Origin: Carboxylicivirga sp.
GTDB taxonomy: Bacteria; Bacteroidota; Bacteroidia; Bacteroidales; Marinilabiliaceae
Assembly: GCA_025210475.1 (NCBI GenBank)
Contig: JAOARW010000052.1
Location: 1 to 62,412, forward strand
Reading direction: 5' to 3'
Length of the DNA stretch: 62,412 bases
In this document: positions 44,772 to 52,575 of the stretch, in pieces
Position numbering within the stretch: the first letter of the stretch is position 1
Layout of the letters: the number at the start of each line of letters is the position of its first letter
The notes under the pieces: generated by a model
Seen by the model: only the letters and a program-made list of their open reading frames with translations
The model's database searches: none
Told to the model about the DNA's origin: nothing
Made by a program: the position numbers and the translations under genes

Positions 44772-44830
44772 GGATTTTGGAGTTGAAAAGTTTAGCGTTT
44801 AAGAGTTTAGAAGTTTTTAGGCAGAAGACA
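44772..44830. repeat. Purine-rich simple tract (AGTTTAGAAGTTT type)
   Basis: GGAGTTGAAAAGTTTAGCG-type sequence in the gap after the replication HTH gene and over its last codons. A second tract at about 44860-44884 lies within that gene's 3' end and codes for its SKLFNSST residues. Similar tracts stand at 7588-7622 and 8091-8130. Confidence 0.5.
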
Positions 44831-45638
44831 GAAGTGATTCGCGCAACTGCGTGAGAATAGTTGATGAGTTGAAAAGTTTAGAGTGGTTCCTGGTAGTTGT
44901 TGGAGGATGGTGGCTGCGAAATTGTTTTTTGTGGGTTTCGCGCCCTTTTTGGTCGAACTTGCTGATGTTGAGCATCCAGTTTCGGGCGGCTGCTTTCCAG
45001 TCTTTCATGGGTGTTTTGCCACCAACCAGCCAACCATTGGCCTCGTAGTAGTTGAAAAAACGTTGCGCTTCATCTTGCGGATGACCTTTTTCCTGAAAAT
45101 AGATTTGGATGTGTTGGAAAGGTGGCGGAATGGATTTTTGTTTTTGGTTTCGTGATTGCTGATTTTTGAAAGTTGATTTTTGATGTTCAAAATCTGAATC
45201 TTCATTTTGAATTTGAGATGCATTTTTTTGCTTTTCCAACGTATCCATTTTTTGATTAAAATTTAAATTTTTATTCTCCTCTATATAGTGTGTATGTTTA
45301 ATGTTTATATAAGGGGGCATTTTTGACCCAAGTAGGGAACAAGTAGCTTGTTCATAAGTGAACAAGTTAATGAGACTTCCAACGTTGGGATCGTGGGATG
45401 GATCGTAACGAATAAATCCCCTTGATTGCAATTCTTTGAGTGCTTTCAAATATGTCTTTGGAGAACCTATTTTGGCGGTTTTCATCATGTCATCGCGCGA
45501 TATGCTTATGGGGTTAATAAAATGCTCGCTATTCCATTTTCTGAACAATGCCAGGTAGAGACTTATGTGATAGGGTTTTAAGTCCGGTGTCTGGTCCATC
45601 AAGACGAAAATATGGTTGAGGTGCTTGATGTAGTTCAT
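44817..45638 (-). CDS. Element replication/regulatory HTH protein
   Basis: A 273-residue protein. The first 110 residues form a winged-helix-like domain (YHISLYLALFRKWNSEHFIN, SPKTYLKALKELQSRGFIRY) as in replication or control proteins of Bacteroidota mobile elements. Residues 130-185 are Lys/Gln-rich and unstructured, and the region HIQIYFQEKGHPQDEAQRFF followed by YYEANGWLVGGKTPMKDWKA resembles the helical part of phage replication-initiation proteins. Its last 20 residues are encoded by a purine-type repeat. It lies upstream of a DnaC-like gene on the same strand, so a role in replication start is likely. Confidence 0.7.
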   Translation of the reverse strand: MNYIKHLNHIFVLMDQTPDLKPYHISLYLALFRKWNSEHFINPISISRDDMMKTAKIGSPKTYLKALKELQSRGFIRYDPSHDPNVGSLINLFTYEQATCSLLGSKMPPYINIKHTHYIEENKNLNFNQKMDTLEKQKNASQIQNEDSDFEHQKSTFKNQQSRNQKQKSIPPPFQHIQIYFQEKGHPQDEAQRFFNYYEANGWLVGGKTPMKDWKAAARNWMLNISKFDQKGRETHKKQFRSHHPPTTTRNHSKLFNSSTILTQLRESLLSSA

Positions 45639-45718
45639 TGTTAGAATTTGGTTTTTATACAGCAGTCAGTAGTGATTGACAATGCAGTGCATTACTGAAT
45701 GGCTTCGCCTAATAGGGT

Positions 45719-46012
45719 TTAGTATGTCTGTTTGTTTTCGAGAAGCATCTTTTGGATGTCTTCGCGGTTGTAGTAAATGACGCCACCGATTTTTGTAAAT
45801 GGCAGACTGCCATTGTTACGCATGTTCTGCAGGGTGCCGTTGGATACCTGCAGAAGCGCTTTGGCTTCACTGGATTTGAGCCAGGTTTTAGGGGTTGGTT
45901 TGATTCTTTCTTTAAGCAACTTATCGATGTCGCTTAATAATGCCCTTCTGAAATCAACCAGGTCGGAAGTGGTTAGTAATTCGGTGAGCAGCTTTTTGCT
46001 TTCGGTCTTCAT
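45719..46012 (-). CDS. Excisionase-like helix-turn-helix protein
   Basis: A protein of about 97 residues from the ATG at 46012 (MKTESKKLLTELLTTSDLVD). The longer start at 46099 is unlikely as it would overlap the upstream control region. Residues about 40-95 are an HTH_17-type MerR-like fold (WLKSSEAKALLQVSNGTLQN, then GSLPFTKIGGVIYYNREDI), typical of excisionase-like proteins of Bacteroidota integrative elements. An unusual set of ACAACCCCCT repeats lies 120 bases upstream and is a possible binding site. Confidence 0.85.
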   Translation of the reverse strand: MKTESKKLLTELLTTSDLVDFRRALLSDIDKLLKERIKPTPKTWLKSSEAKALLQVSNGTLQNMRNNGSLPFTKIGGVIYYNREDIQKMLLENKQTY

Positions 46013-46128
46013 GTTGTTTAGGTGTTTGATTGCAACAAAAGTTGCTGTTAGTAACTCATTGTTAGCAGATAATAGATGATTGATTTTGAACAGAAACAAA
46101 GGAAAGCAATTTGCAAATACGAAAACAG

Positions 46129-46162
46129 TTGTAGGGGGTTGTACAACCCCCTACAACCCCCT
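46129..46162. promoter_or_regulatory. GC-rich palindrome plus direct repeat (ACAACCCCCT)
   Basis: A 28-base perfect palindrome (arms TTGTAGGGGGTTGT and ACAACCCCCTACAA) followed by a further direct copy, so AGGGGGTTGT-ACAACCCCCT-ACAACCCCCT. It stands between the excisionase-like gene and the RteC-like gene, in A/T-rich sequence. It may be an operator, an excision site or an origin. Confidence 0.7.
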
Positions 46163-46195
46163 ATGAAAATCAATGCGTTAGATGCTAAAAATAAT

Positions 46196-47374
46196 TTAAA
46201 ATTTATTTTCCTGGATGAAATTGAGCTGCTTCAATACAAGTTTTTTGATGACTTCAAGTGATCTTTGATCTGGTGAATAAAACTTGTTATGAAGGCTATC
46301 AAAAGAGTTTGTATCCGTTTTAGCTGATGAGAAGTTATTGGCAAAATGCCTCAGAAGATCTCGTTTATTTTCAGGTGCAAAAACACCCGACTCCACCGAC
46401 AACCTAAGGAATAATGCCAGCTTAGATACTGACAAATTGCTTTTGATCTTAAGAGGAGCTTTTGTATTTTGATGAATTGCCTGTGAATACTCACTAATGT
46501 GGCAGGAATTTTCGATGTATTTGATTTCTTGAGTTAACCATTTAATCAGGTATTTCTTAAGCGATGGTTTTAAAGGCAAATAAGCTTTGTCAACAGCCGT
46601 TGATATTTGCTTAACGTTCTTTAGAAAGTACTTAAGCTTTAGAATCTGACTCTGTTTGCTGTCTTCTTGTTTATATCGCTCAGTCAGATAGCTTGTAATA
46701 AACTCAATGCTTTTGTTTGAGTTGAGGTTGTACATTACTAAGAGTTTACAAAGAGTCCTGTTGGTATTTTGATGTTCTTCGATTAATTGCCAATGTTCCT
46801 CCAGGTTCTCCAACCAATTATAGAGGTAGTATTTATCGTTGAAAGAATAGGCCTTCTTTTTCTGATTGATAAAATCAGTAAAAGGGTGCAATACCACTAA
46901 CAACAATTCCGCATTAATGGAATGCTGGCTGAATTGGTTAAATAAATCCGACATCTTTAGCTTTAAAATATCACGATGGTTGGCTTCACAAACCTGGGGA
47001 AGCTTGCTGTTGGAATCGAAATAATCACTAAACTGAATGTGGATAAATTTGAGTGTTGCAATCAGGCTTTGGATCAATGGTTCCATTTGTTTGGAATGGC
47101 ATTGATCCTTAGCCTGACAGGGACACATTTTGTTGCTTAGTTCGTCAATCAAGCGGATGATACTGGATTGATAAACACCTATAAGAATATTCAGCCGCCT
47201 GGCAGAAGCCTGACCAGCGGATATTTCCAGTAGCTTATCTTTAATGTTCCGGTGCCACTGATCCAGCTCCATTTTAAAAGTGGAGCTGGGCATTGAGCCT
47301 TGTTTGATCAGGCATACTTCCGGATTGCTGATATTGGCAACCAACTCTTCCAATTGGTCTAATAAATAGGCCAT
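46196..47374 (-). CDS. Element protein with an RteC-like C-terminus
   Basis: A 392-residue helical protein without signal or membrane segments. A CPCQAKDQC segment near residue 84 is a possible zinc knuckle. The last 75 residues (LSVSKLALFLRLSVESGVFA, NKRDLLRHFANNFSSAKTDT, SFDSLHNKFYSP) resemble the C-terminal region of RteC-type regulators of Bacteroides conjugative elements; that match is from pattern memory. In RteC the protein activates excision. Its place between the integrase and excisionase-like genes fits such a role. Confidence 0.55.
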   Translation of the reverse strand: MAYLLDQLEELVANISNPEVCLIKQGSMPSSTFKMELDQWHRNIKDKLLEISAGQASARRLNILIGVYQSSIIRLIDELSNKMCPCQAKDQCHSKQMEPLIQSLIATLKFIHIQFSDYFDSNSKLPQVCEANHRDILKLKMSDLFNQFSQHSINAELLLVVLHPFTDFINQKKKAYSFNDKYYLYNWLENLEEHWQLIEEHQNTNRTLCKLLVMYNLNSNKSIEFITSYLTERYKQEDSKQSQILKLKYFLKNVKQISTAVDKAYLPLKPSLKKYLIKWLTQEIKYIENSCHISEYSQAIHQNTKAPLKIKSNLSVSKLALFLRLSVESGVFAPENKRDLLRHFANNFSSAKTDTNSFDSLHNKFYSPDQRSLEVIKKLVLKQLNFIQENKF

Positions 47375-47516
47375 CGTTACGATACTTTATTGTTACATTC
47401 CTCTGTGGTTTAATCGTTGTGTGACTGATTTATAGATCAGAACACACTGATTAACAAGGAATGTGCCAATACCAGCTTCCGAAATCGTTAGAAATCGTTA
47501 AAAGAAACAAAGGAAA

Positions 47517-48779
47517 TTAAAAGGACTTGCCGGTCTTTTTATTGCCTTTATTGCCTTCTAATTTTTGACGCAAGACGTTCATGTCCTCGCTAATCTTGTT
47601 TTCGATTACCCTGGCATAGATTTGAGTGGTGGCAATCTTGGTGTGACCCAAGATCTTGCTTACGGTCTCAATAGGCACGCCATTGGCCAGTGTGACGGTT
47701 GTTGCAAAAGTATGCCGGGCCACATGAAAGGTCAGGTTCTTTTCTATTTCGCACACATCAGCAATTTCTTTTAAATAGCTGTTTAATTTTTGATTCGAGA
47801 TTTTGGGGAAGAGTGCATTACGAGAAACCGCCATAGGATCGTCTTTATAAATATTGATGATATTCTCGGCTTTAGCAAGGAGAGGAATTCTTACGCTTGT
47901 CTCCGTTTTCTTTCGCTGGGTTAGCAGCCAATTGCTGCCATCGATGCCCCTGGCAATATTATCGGGCGTTAAAAGCATTACATCAGAATAGGCTAAGCCC
48001 GTATAACATGAAAACACAAATATATCCCGGATAAAACACATTCGTTCGGAAAAGAAGGTCTTGTCTTTAATGCGATTCAATTCTTCCAGCGACAAATATT
48101 TACGATCCCCCTGTTTATAGCTTAGCTTGTATCCTTTAAAAGGATAGTGGCTGATCCAGTCGAGCTTAATGGCAAAATTAATCAGAGTCCGCAATCGGGA
48201 CAGTTGTTTCATCACCGTGTTATGAGCCAATTTTCGCTGTCCCTTTTCTAAAGGCTGCCAGGAACGCAGAAAGGTTTCATACTCGCGAATAAAACGATAA
48301 TCTACCTGCTGCAGATAAATGTCATCTACCTTTTTCTCCTCTTTGAGAAAGGCTTTCAGGTAGCGATGGGTCGATTTATAATGACGCATGGTATGGGCGT
48401 CCAGAGAAACCGAGAAGTTTTCGTAATGAATGTCCAAGAGCTTTACTAAAGTATGTCCACTTTCTTTGTTACCCAGGAATTGGTTTTTAATGATCAGGGG
48501 CGTAATCAATTGCTCCCGAATGCGCAGATCCTGGTAGATGCTCAGAACTCGGGCGCGAATATTATCCAATAAATGATTAATGTGTTTGGAATTAAATTCG
48601 GATCCGGTCATAACCTTCTCCTTGGACTGATTCCATAATGCTTTGGGGCAGCGCAGCTTGGTTGAAACTTCGATCTTTTGCTTGTTCACAGTGATGCGCA
48701 AGTAAATACCTGCCATCTCTGACTGTTTGCTTTTATGGCGAATAATAAACTGTACGCCAAAGGTTGAAATGTTGTTCAT
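47517..48779 (-). CDS. Tyrosine recombinase (integrase), IntDOT-like
   Basis: A 420-residue integrase: arm-binding N-terminus (VQFIIRHKSKQSEMAGIYLR, about 1-90), SAM-like core-binding domain (about 105-205) and catalytic domain. The catalytic motifs are HVARHT, LGHTKIATTQIYARV with the Tyr nucleophile. The first conserved Arg is missing: the usual TGLR reads YTGLAYSDV, as in the IntDOT class, which also lacks it. Its start is preceded by an ACCTCT-CA-AGAGGT palindrome and several AGGTCAC repeats, likely arm sites or control sites. It reads leftward at the head of the 43.8-48.8 kb element. Confidence 0.93.
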   Translation of the reverse strand: MNNISTFGVQFIIRHKSKQSEMAGIYLRITVNKQKIEVSTKLRCPKALWNQSKEKVMTGSEFNSKHINHLLDNIRARVLSIYQDLRIREQLITPLIIKNQFLGNKESGHTLVKLLDIHYENFSVSLDAHTMRHYKSTHRYLKAFLKEEKKVDDIYLQQVDYRFIREYETFLRSWQPLEKGQRKLAHNTVMKQLSRLRTLINFAIKLDWISHYPFKGYKLSYKQGDRKYLSLEELNRIKDKTFFSERMCFIRDIFVFSCYTGLAYSDVMLLTPDNIARGIDGSNWLLTQRKKTETSVRIPLLAKAENIINIYKDDPMAVSRNALFPKISNQKLNSYLKEIADVCEIEKNLTFHVARHTFATTVTLANGVPIETVSKILGHTKIATTQIYARVIENKISEDMNVLRQKLEGNKGNKKTGKSF

Positions 48780-48823
48780 GTTCTTTGATTTTGGTGTGTA
48801 TTAATTTTGTTTGCATCCGAAAA

Positions 48824-48978
48824 ACCTCTCAAGAGGTCACAGAAACATGTCAAACAGAACCAAAATCAATCATCTATAATTATTTTTGACTTCCTTTGAA
48901 GCCCTTATTGTGACTAATATAGCAAAAATCTGTGACCTCACCTGTTAAATAGAACAAGAGGTCACTGAATAGGTCACA
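48824..48978. promoter_or_regulatory. Cluster of AGGTCAC repeats upstream of the integrase
   Basis: AGAGGTCAC at 48832-48840, its inverse TGTGACCTC at 48931-48939, AAGAGGTCAC at 48956-48965 and AGGTCACA at 48971-48978. The first lies in the palindrome ACCTCT-CA-AGAGGT (48824-48837). Such arrangements suit integrase arm sites or a regulator. Confidence 0.65.
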
Positions 48979-49034
48979 AAAAATCTGCATTTATATGGTT
49001 TATTTTAGTTTATTACGAAATGGTGTAAAAACGA

Positions 49035-49068
49035 AAAAACCTGTAAATCAAACGATTTACAGGTTTTT
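49035..49068. terminator. Bidirectional terminator between the two elements
   Basis: AAAAACCTGTAAATC / GATTTACAGGTTTTT, 15 paired bases with an AAAC loop, between the integrase control region and the repressor gene. Confidence 0.9.
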
Positions 49069-49188
49069 GATGAATTTTGATATTCAAAAGTGTGATCTTG
49101 AAGGGACTTTAACCCACCTCTCTAACCACTTGGTTTTGTATCCGTTATCTTTCCGCAGAAAAACTAAGTAACCGAATCAGAAACCTTT

Positions 49189-49563
49189 TCATACTAAATT
49201 TGCTACTTTTTGAGTGGTTTTAAATTCAGGAAAAGGTAACCGAGGAGTTCTTCGATTACTGGAGGGCTTTGCTATTGTCCCCAACTTACTTTTAAAATGC
49301 GCATTTTCTCTTCTTAATTGCTCATTTTCAAACTGTAAATCACTGTTGTAATTTCTTCCACTCAATAACCAGATTATTTCAGCATCAGAAAAGTAATCCA
49401 TACATGCTTGAATAACTTCATATGATGGATTATTCCGACCTCTTACAATATTAGATACAGAGCCTTTGTGTAGGCCTGTTTTTTCCGCAAACTCCTTAAT
49501 TGTCTTTAATTCAGACTTTTTGATAAGGTGTTTTAGTCTTTCTCCAAATGTATCCATAGACAA
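49189..49563 (-). CDS. CI/Cro-type phage repressor
   Basis: A 124-residue protein (or 122 from the second ATG). Residues about 5-65 are an HTH_3 domain (FAEKTGLHKGSVSNIVRGRN, NPSYEVIQACMDYFSD) and the rest is a short coiled-coil-like segment (SDLQFENEQLRRENAHFKSK) for dimerisation. It reads left, divergent from the rightward early genes at 49902. Three direct and one inverted copy of a TTTGATTA-containing site lie directly upstream. This gene order is that of a lysogeny switch and makes the right-hand element look like a temperate phage or virus. Confidence 0.9.
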   Translation of the reverse strand: MSMDTFGERLKHLIKKSELKTIKEFAEKTGLHKGSVSNIVRGRNNPSYEVIQACMDYFSDAEIIWLLSGRNYNSDLQFENEQLRRENAHFKSKLGTIAKPSSNRRTPRLPFPEFKTTQKVANLV

Positions 49564-49690
49564 AAACGTATTATTTGATTATTTAATTTTAAAATAAATT
49601 TGGTAAAAACGCACATTTGATTACTTTTGCTACTGTCAAAAAACGCACAATTGATTGTTTTTATCGCTGTAAAGATAATCAAATATTGTT
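49562..49690. promoter_or_regulatory. Repeated operator sites at the repressor/early boundary
   Basis: Direct copies at 49562-49584 (AAAAACGTATTATTTGATTA), 49605-49628 (AAAAACGCACATTTGATTAC) and 49639-49662 (AAAAACGCACAATTGATTGT), spaced 43 and 34 bases, plus an inverted GATAATCAAATATTG at 49674. They share AAAAACG-N5-TTGATT and lie before the repressor start, as expected for CI-type operators. Confidence 0.8.
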
Positions 49691-49770
49691 TTTTTACAAA
49701 TTTAACGCTCAACTATGCGCACAACATCGCATAATATTAGCAACGGCTAATAGGTTGAAAATTAACGAGC

Positions 49771-49842
49771 ATGAACGTGCAACATAGCGAGCAACATCAT
49801 GTTGCACGAGCCATCAACTTAATGTTGCAGGCACATGCGTAA
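49771..49842 (+). CDS. Possible 23-residue leader peptide
   Basis: ATG AAC GTG CAA... encodes MNVQHSEQHHVARAINLMLQ and ends 60 bases before the first early gene. It starts with the same MNVQ as the gene at 50877 but is too short to call with confidence. It overlaps an inverted repeat (49776-49808). Confidence 0.25.
   Translation: MNVQHSEQHHVARAINLMLQAHA
49776..49831. promoter_or_regulatory. GTGCAACAT inverted repeat and related half-sites
   Basis: CGTGCAACAT (49776-49785) and ATGTTGCACG (49799-49808) pair perfectly; a further GCAACAT lies in the spacer and AATGTTGCAGG at 49821. Related CAACAT words occur at about 49725. Possibly a second control site for the early promoter. Confidence 0.5.
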
Positions 49843-49901
49843 AGCAACGGTAGAATGCGGGTTTGAGCGGTAACCGAATAGTAAACCGAATTGATTGAAA
49901 A

Positions 49902-50288
49902 ATGGAGAAAATAATCGTAATAGAACTAGGCATAATCGCAACCATAGCGACCTCTCTTTGTCTATTAGCAGCTTATAAAGCTTTTAGCCGATATATTAGA
50001 CGCAAAAGAAATACTTCATTTTACAACTCTCTTCCTGATAGAGATGATTTAACTGAATTTGCACTTGCTTATTATTATATGTGGCAGTTGACAAATGCTA
50101 CTGAAAAAAATATGCCCAAAATAGTGGAGCACTCTCGATTACACATCGATAGAGCAGTGACGGATTTTGCTCCACATATTAAGAAAATTTGGGAATCTGA
50201 AGGTAACTATGAGGTTATTAGTAAAATAGATGAGTTAATGGCTAAAAAAGGGTATCAAATAATTCTTCCAGACGATCAAGCATGCTAG
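49902..50288 (+). CDS. Early membrane-anchored protein of unknown function
   Basis: A 128-residue protein with one N-terminal membrane helix (IVIELGIIATIATSLCLLAA) and a basic stop-transfer (FSRYIRRKRN). The soluble part is helical (EFALAYYYMWQLTNATEKN) with no motif I know. It is the first rightward gene after the repressor switch, a position where phages carry superinfection-exclusion or lysogeny-affecting membrane proteins; this is inference. Its end overlaps, convergently, the end of a broken minus-strand gene by 47 bases. Confidence 0.65.
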   Translation: MEKIIVIELGIIATIATSLCLLAAYKAFSRYIRRKRNTSFYNSLPDRDDLTEFALAYYYMWQLTNATEKNMPKIVEHSRLHIDRAVTDFAPHIKKIWESEGNYEVISKIDELMAKKGYQIILPDDQAC

Positions 50289-50622
50289 GGTTTTCTTTAA
50301 ATACATACACGTACCAACTATCATTCTTGATGTTTCCTTTGGAATCTTTATCCATCATACCTGCATTATGCAAAGATGTTTCTAAAGCTTCCGCGATTCT
50401 TCTGGAACCGGCATACCAAGCTTTAAAGAAAAGCGGATTTTCACCAATTCAGCTTTTGTGTGCTGCTTTCCTGATTTCAGGATTATTAGTCATGCCACAA
50501 TACCAGTTATCATTAATAACGACTAAATCAGAATGGTCATTAACCCATTCCATAATTTCCTTACGCACTCTTTTGTATGTTGGAGTTTGCGAAGGCGCAA
50601 TTTGTTTTACCATTTTGAACAT
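50242..50622 (-). pseudogene. GIY-YIG-like small protein interrupted by an in-frame TGA
   Basis: The minus strand reads MFKMVKQIAPSQTPTYKRVR, then DNWYCGMTNNPEIRKAAHKS, a TGA at 50449-50451 (codon 58), then GENPLFFKAWYAGSRRIAEA, ending KNDSWYVYVFKENPSMLDRL and a TAG at 50242-50244. Both halves are in one frame and look well kept: NWY.GMTN-P is the family N-terminal motif, and A.....A..LE..L...GM the later one. Rightward ORFs here are shadows of it. A single nonsense change is the likely cause; recoding of TGA cannot be excluded. Confidence 0.75.
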
Positions 50623-50632
50623 TTTTTTGATT

Positions 50633-50671
50633 AATCCGCACCAATATGGAGTTGCTGCTCCGGTGCGGATT
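50633..50671. other. Ten-base hairpin
   Basis: AATCCGCACC / GGTGCGGATT around a 19-base loop, just upstream of the broken minus-strand gene. Confidence 0.55.
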
Positions 50672-50702
50672 TCAAAGATAGTAGAATATTTATTTAGACA
50701 TA

Positions 50703-50743
50703 AAGCGCATCTCAGGCAACGGCCTGCCAGGTGCGCTTTTTTT
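50703..50743 (+). terminator. Rho-independent terminator
   Basis: AAAGCGCA ... GTGCGCTTTTTTT with an inner CAGGC / GCCTG stem. It would end rightward transcripts from the switch region. A second, weaker hairpin (AAGCCGTGG / CCACGGCTT) lies at 50796-50821. Confidence 0.75.
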
Positions 50744-50876
50744 GATGTTTTGATTTAAATCCGGGAATCAGGAGAAGTTGGATTGTGAAGATGATAAGCC
50801 GTGGTGACGGCCACGGCTTTTAACTGATTACCACATTATATAAAAAGCGCACGACGCTATTTTAAAAACGCTGATA

Positions 50877-51098
50877 ATGAACGTGCAAGCTCCCAAACAA
50901 CATGCCGGCAACAAACCGGCAACATGCACTCAATTTGATTGGACACTATTTATTCTTCAGGGCTACGGGGCACACCTGAACCACGAAGAACAGATTGTTT
51001 CCATTCCGGTTGAATTGCAGGCTAATCGGGACATATTGGAGTTTTTAAATGATGTACAAGCCAAAGGATGGCATGTGCAAATAGGTATCATGCGTTAA
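50877..51098 (+). CDS. Small early protein of unknown function
   Basis: A 73-residue protein beginning MNVQAPKQHAGNKPATCTQF. The second half (GAHLNHEEQIVSIPVELQAN then RDILEFLNDVQAKGWHVQIG) is a compact alpha/beta sequence without a known motif. It has hairpins on both sides, so it may be a separate transcript. The start codon context is repeated at 49771 (ATGAACGTGCAA). Confidence 0.55.
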   Translation: MNVQAPKQHAGNKPATCTQFDWTLFILQGYGAHLNHEEQIVSIPVELQANRDILEFLNDVQAKGWHVQIGIMR

Positions 51099-51115
51099 AT
51101 TTTGACCCCATACCT

Positions 51116-51167
51116 AAACGGCGAGCGAACACCCTAAACTGTGTGTTTGCGGTGTTTGCTCACGTTT
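51116..51167. other. Long hairpin between early genes
   Basis: GAGCGAACACC (51123-51133) and GGTGTTTGCTC (51151-51161) pair with one G-T; outer AAACG / CGTTT add to it. No T-run follows, so it may be an mRNA-stabilising or operator element rather than a terminator. Confidence 0.5.
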
Positions 51168-51184
51168 AACTTAAATATAGACCG

Positions 51185-52546
51185 ATGGACATTAGTATGC
51201 CATTTTTACGAACAAAGGACTTCTGGTGGAAGGATTACACCACTTTGTGGCGTAATTTTACCACCTACTATAATGCTGAGAAGCCCAGTAGAGAGAAGTT
51301 AAAAGCAGCTCATATGAACGTGTACTACCGTTTAATCAATATGGCTGCGAAAAATATCAGGAAGGACAATAAGGAGCTTTCCGATCATCCTGAGCTATCC
51401 AGGATAAAGAGCGGACAATGGTTCCTGGTAAAAGGAGCCAGTAAATACCTATTTGCACACATTCTTAACACATCTACAGATAGTATTAAAAGACACTTTA
51501 AGCGACTCGAAGAAGCGAAAGTAATCACTACTCATCCTAATGAATTTAGGCGTTTAATTGGTCGCGAAAAGCGCCGAAATGAAGTGTTGATTAACCCCGA
51601 TTTCTTATTGATTTACGATTATGAGCAGCCAGAATTTGTACCAACATCACGTTGGTTGGGCGAAACGCAGAAACAGGGCTTTCAGAAGGAAAAAAGTGCA
51701 ATTTGCAGGGGTGTATCTAGTATCAGTACTGTACCTGAGTCAAGTAATAATAAAATAATGCCAGGTGATACTGTTGAAAAAGGAGTCTCCCATCCGGTCG
51801 ACGGGTTACTAAACAAAAACTCGAACACAACTAAACTCGATGCCACCCTTAACCTAAACGGGCAGGAATACCAAAGCAAGCCGGAATCACAGAAAAAATG
51901 CGAAAAACCGCACGAAACTGAAGAAAAAGACGTACTCACCACAGAGACAAAAGCAGTTCCGGCCGAAAATGACGGCAATTACCAGAAAATACAAGGCGTT
52001 CCGGCGGAAAAAATACCGGAGAAACGTGACAACATGGCATGGTTACGCACTAAGCTAGCAGTTGATCTGTATACGTTTATGCTGAAAATGTTGTTCAAGA
52101 CACACAACATTTACCAGGCAGAAGCAACAATGGCCATCCAGTACCTGGAGAAAACCTATTTCGGTAACGTTGTAGATGAGCAGAAAGGTGCTAACTATAT
52201 GAAAATCTACAAGTGGCGCGTTTCTAAGGCTGCATCCTGGATTAACCGTTCAGGTTTTGATTTTTCTAACACTTATCCTTGTCACTATCTGGATGTTAAT
52301 AACCCTAAAGGCTTCGTCGCGACAAGGGGGTGGTATGAGCAGAGTGAGCGTGATCGAGAGCGAAAGACCCAGACGAAAGCCATCAATATGCAACGATTAC
52401 AAGAAAAAGAATCGTTGCAAAATGTGATAAACCTGTATCTGGAGAACCCGAATGTGCATCAATTTAACCGATCTACACAGTGGATAAATGATCATTTACC
52501 GCATTTGTACAACGATTTTATTGAAGCCATTAACCTGAATAAATGA
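51185..52546 (+). CDS. Putative replication-initiation protein
   Basis: A 453-residue protein. Residues about 35-130 are a winged-helix-like domain (GASKYLFAHILNTSTDSIKR, HFKRLEEAKVITTHPNEFRR), as in phage or plasmid replication proteins and similar in plan to the HTH protein at 44817-45638. Residues 165-280 are low-complexity and polar (a linker). The C-terminal 160 residues are helical (KLAVDLYTFMLKMLFKTHNI) with WRVSKAASWINRSGFDFSN resembling other initiator C-termini. It is the largest early gene of the right-hand element, where a replication gene is expected. The family name is not certain. Confidence 0.6.
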   Translation: MDISMPFLRTKDFWWKDYTTLWRNFTTYYNAEKPSREKLKAAHMNVYYRLINMAAKNIRKDNKELSDHPELSRIKSGQWFLVKGASKYLFAHILNTSTDSIKRHFKRLEEAKVITTHPNEFRRLIGREKRRNEVLINPDFLLIYDYEQPEFVPTSRWLGETQKQGFQKEKSAICRGVSSISTVPESSNNKIMPGDTVEKGVSHPVDGLLNKNSNTTKLDATLNLNGQEYQSKPESQKKCEKPHETEEKDVLTTETKAVPAENDGNYQKIQGVPAEKIPEKRDNMAWLRTKLAVDLYTFMLKMLFKTHNIYQAEATMAIQYLEKTYFGNVVDEQKGANYMKIYKWRVSKAASWINRSGFDFSNTYPCHYLDVNNPKGFVATRGWYEQSERDRERKTQTKAINMQRLQEKESLQNVINLYLENPNVHQFNRSTQWINDHLPHLYNDFIEAINLNK

Positions 52547-52575
52547 TTAACTCCCAATAATTAAACTAAAAAGTT

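Noticed and set aside
49085..49140. tRNA-like 3' end on the minus strand (GGTTAAAGTCC near a B-box)
   Set aside because: The T-stem has a mismatch, the T-loop C is missing, and no anticodon or D arm can be built. It may be an attachment-site relic, but cannot be called a tRNA.
50282..50758. Rightward 158-residue ORF after the first early gene
   Set aside because: It is a shadow of the minus-strand GIY-YIG-like gene, whose translation has clear family character apart from one TGA.
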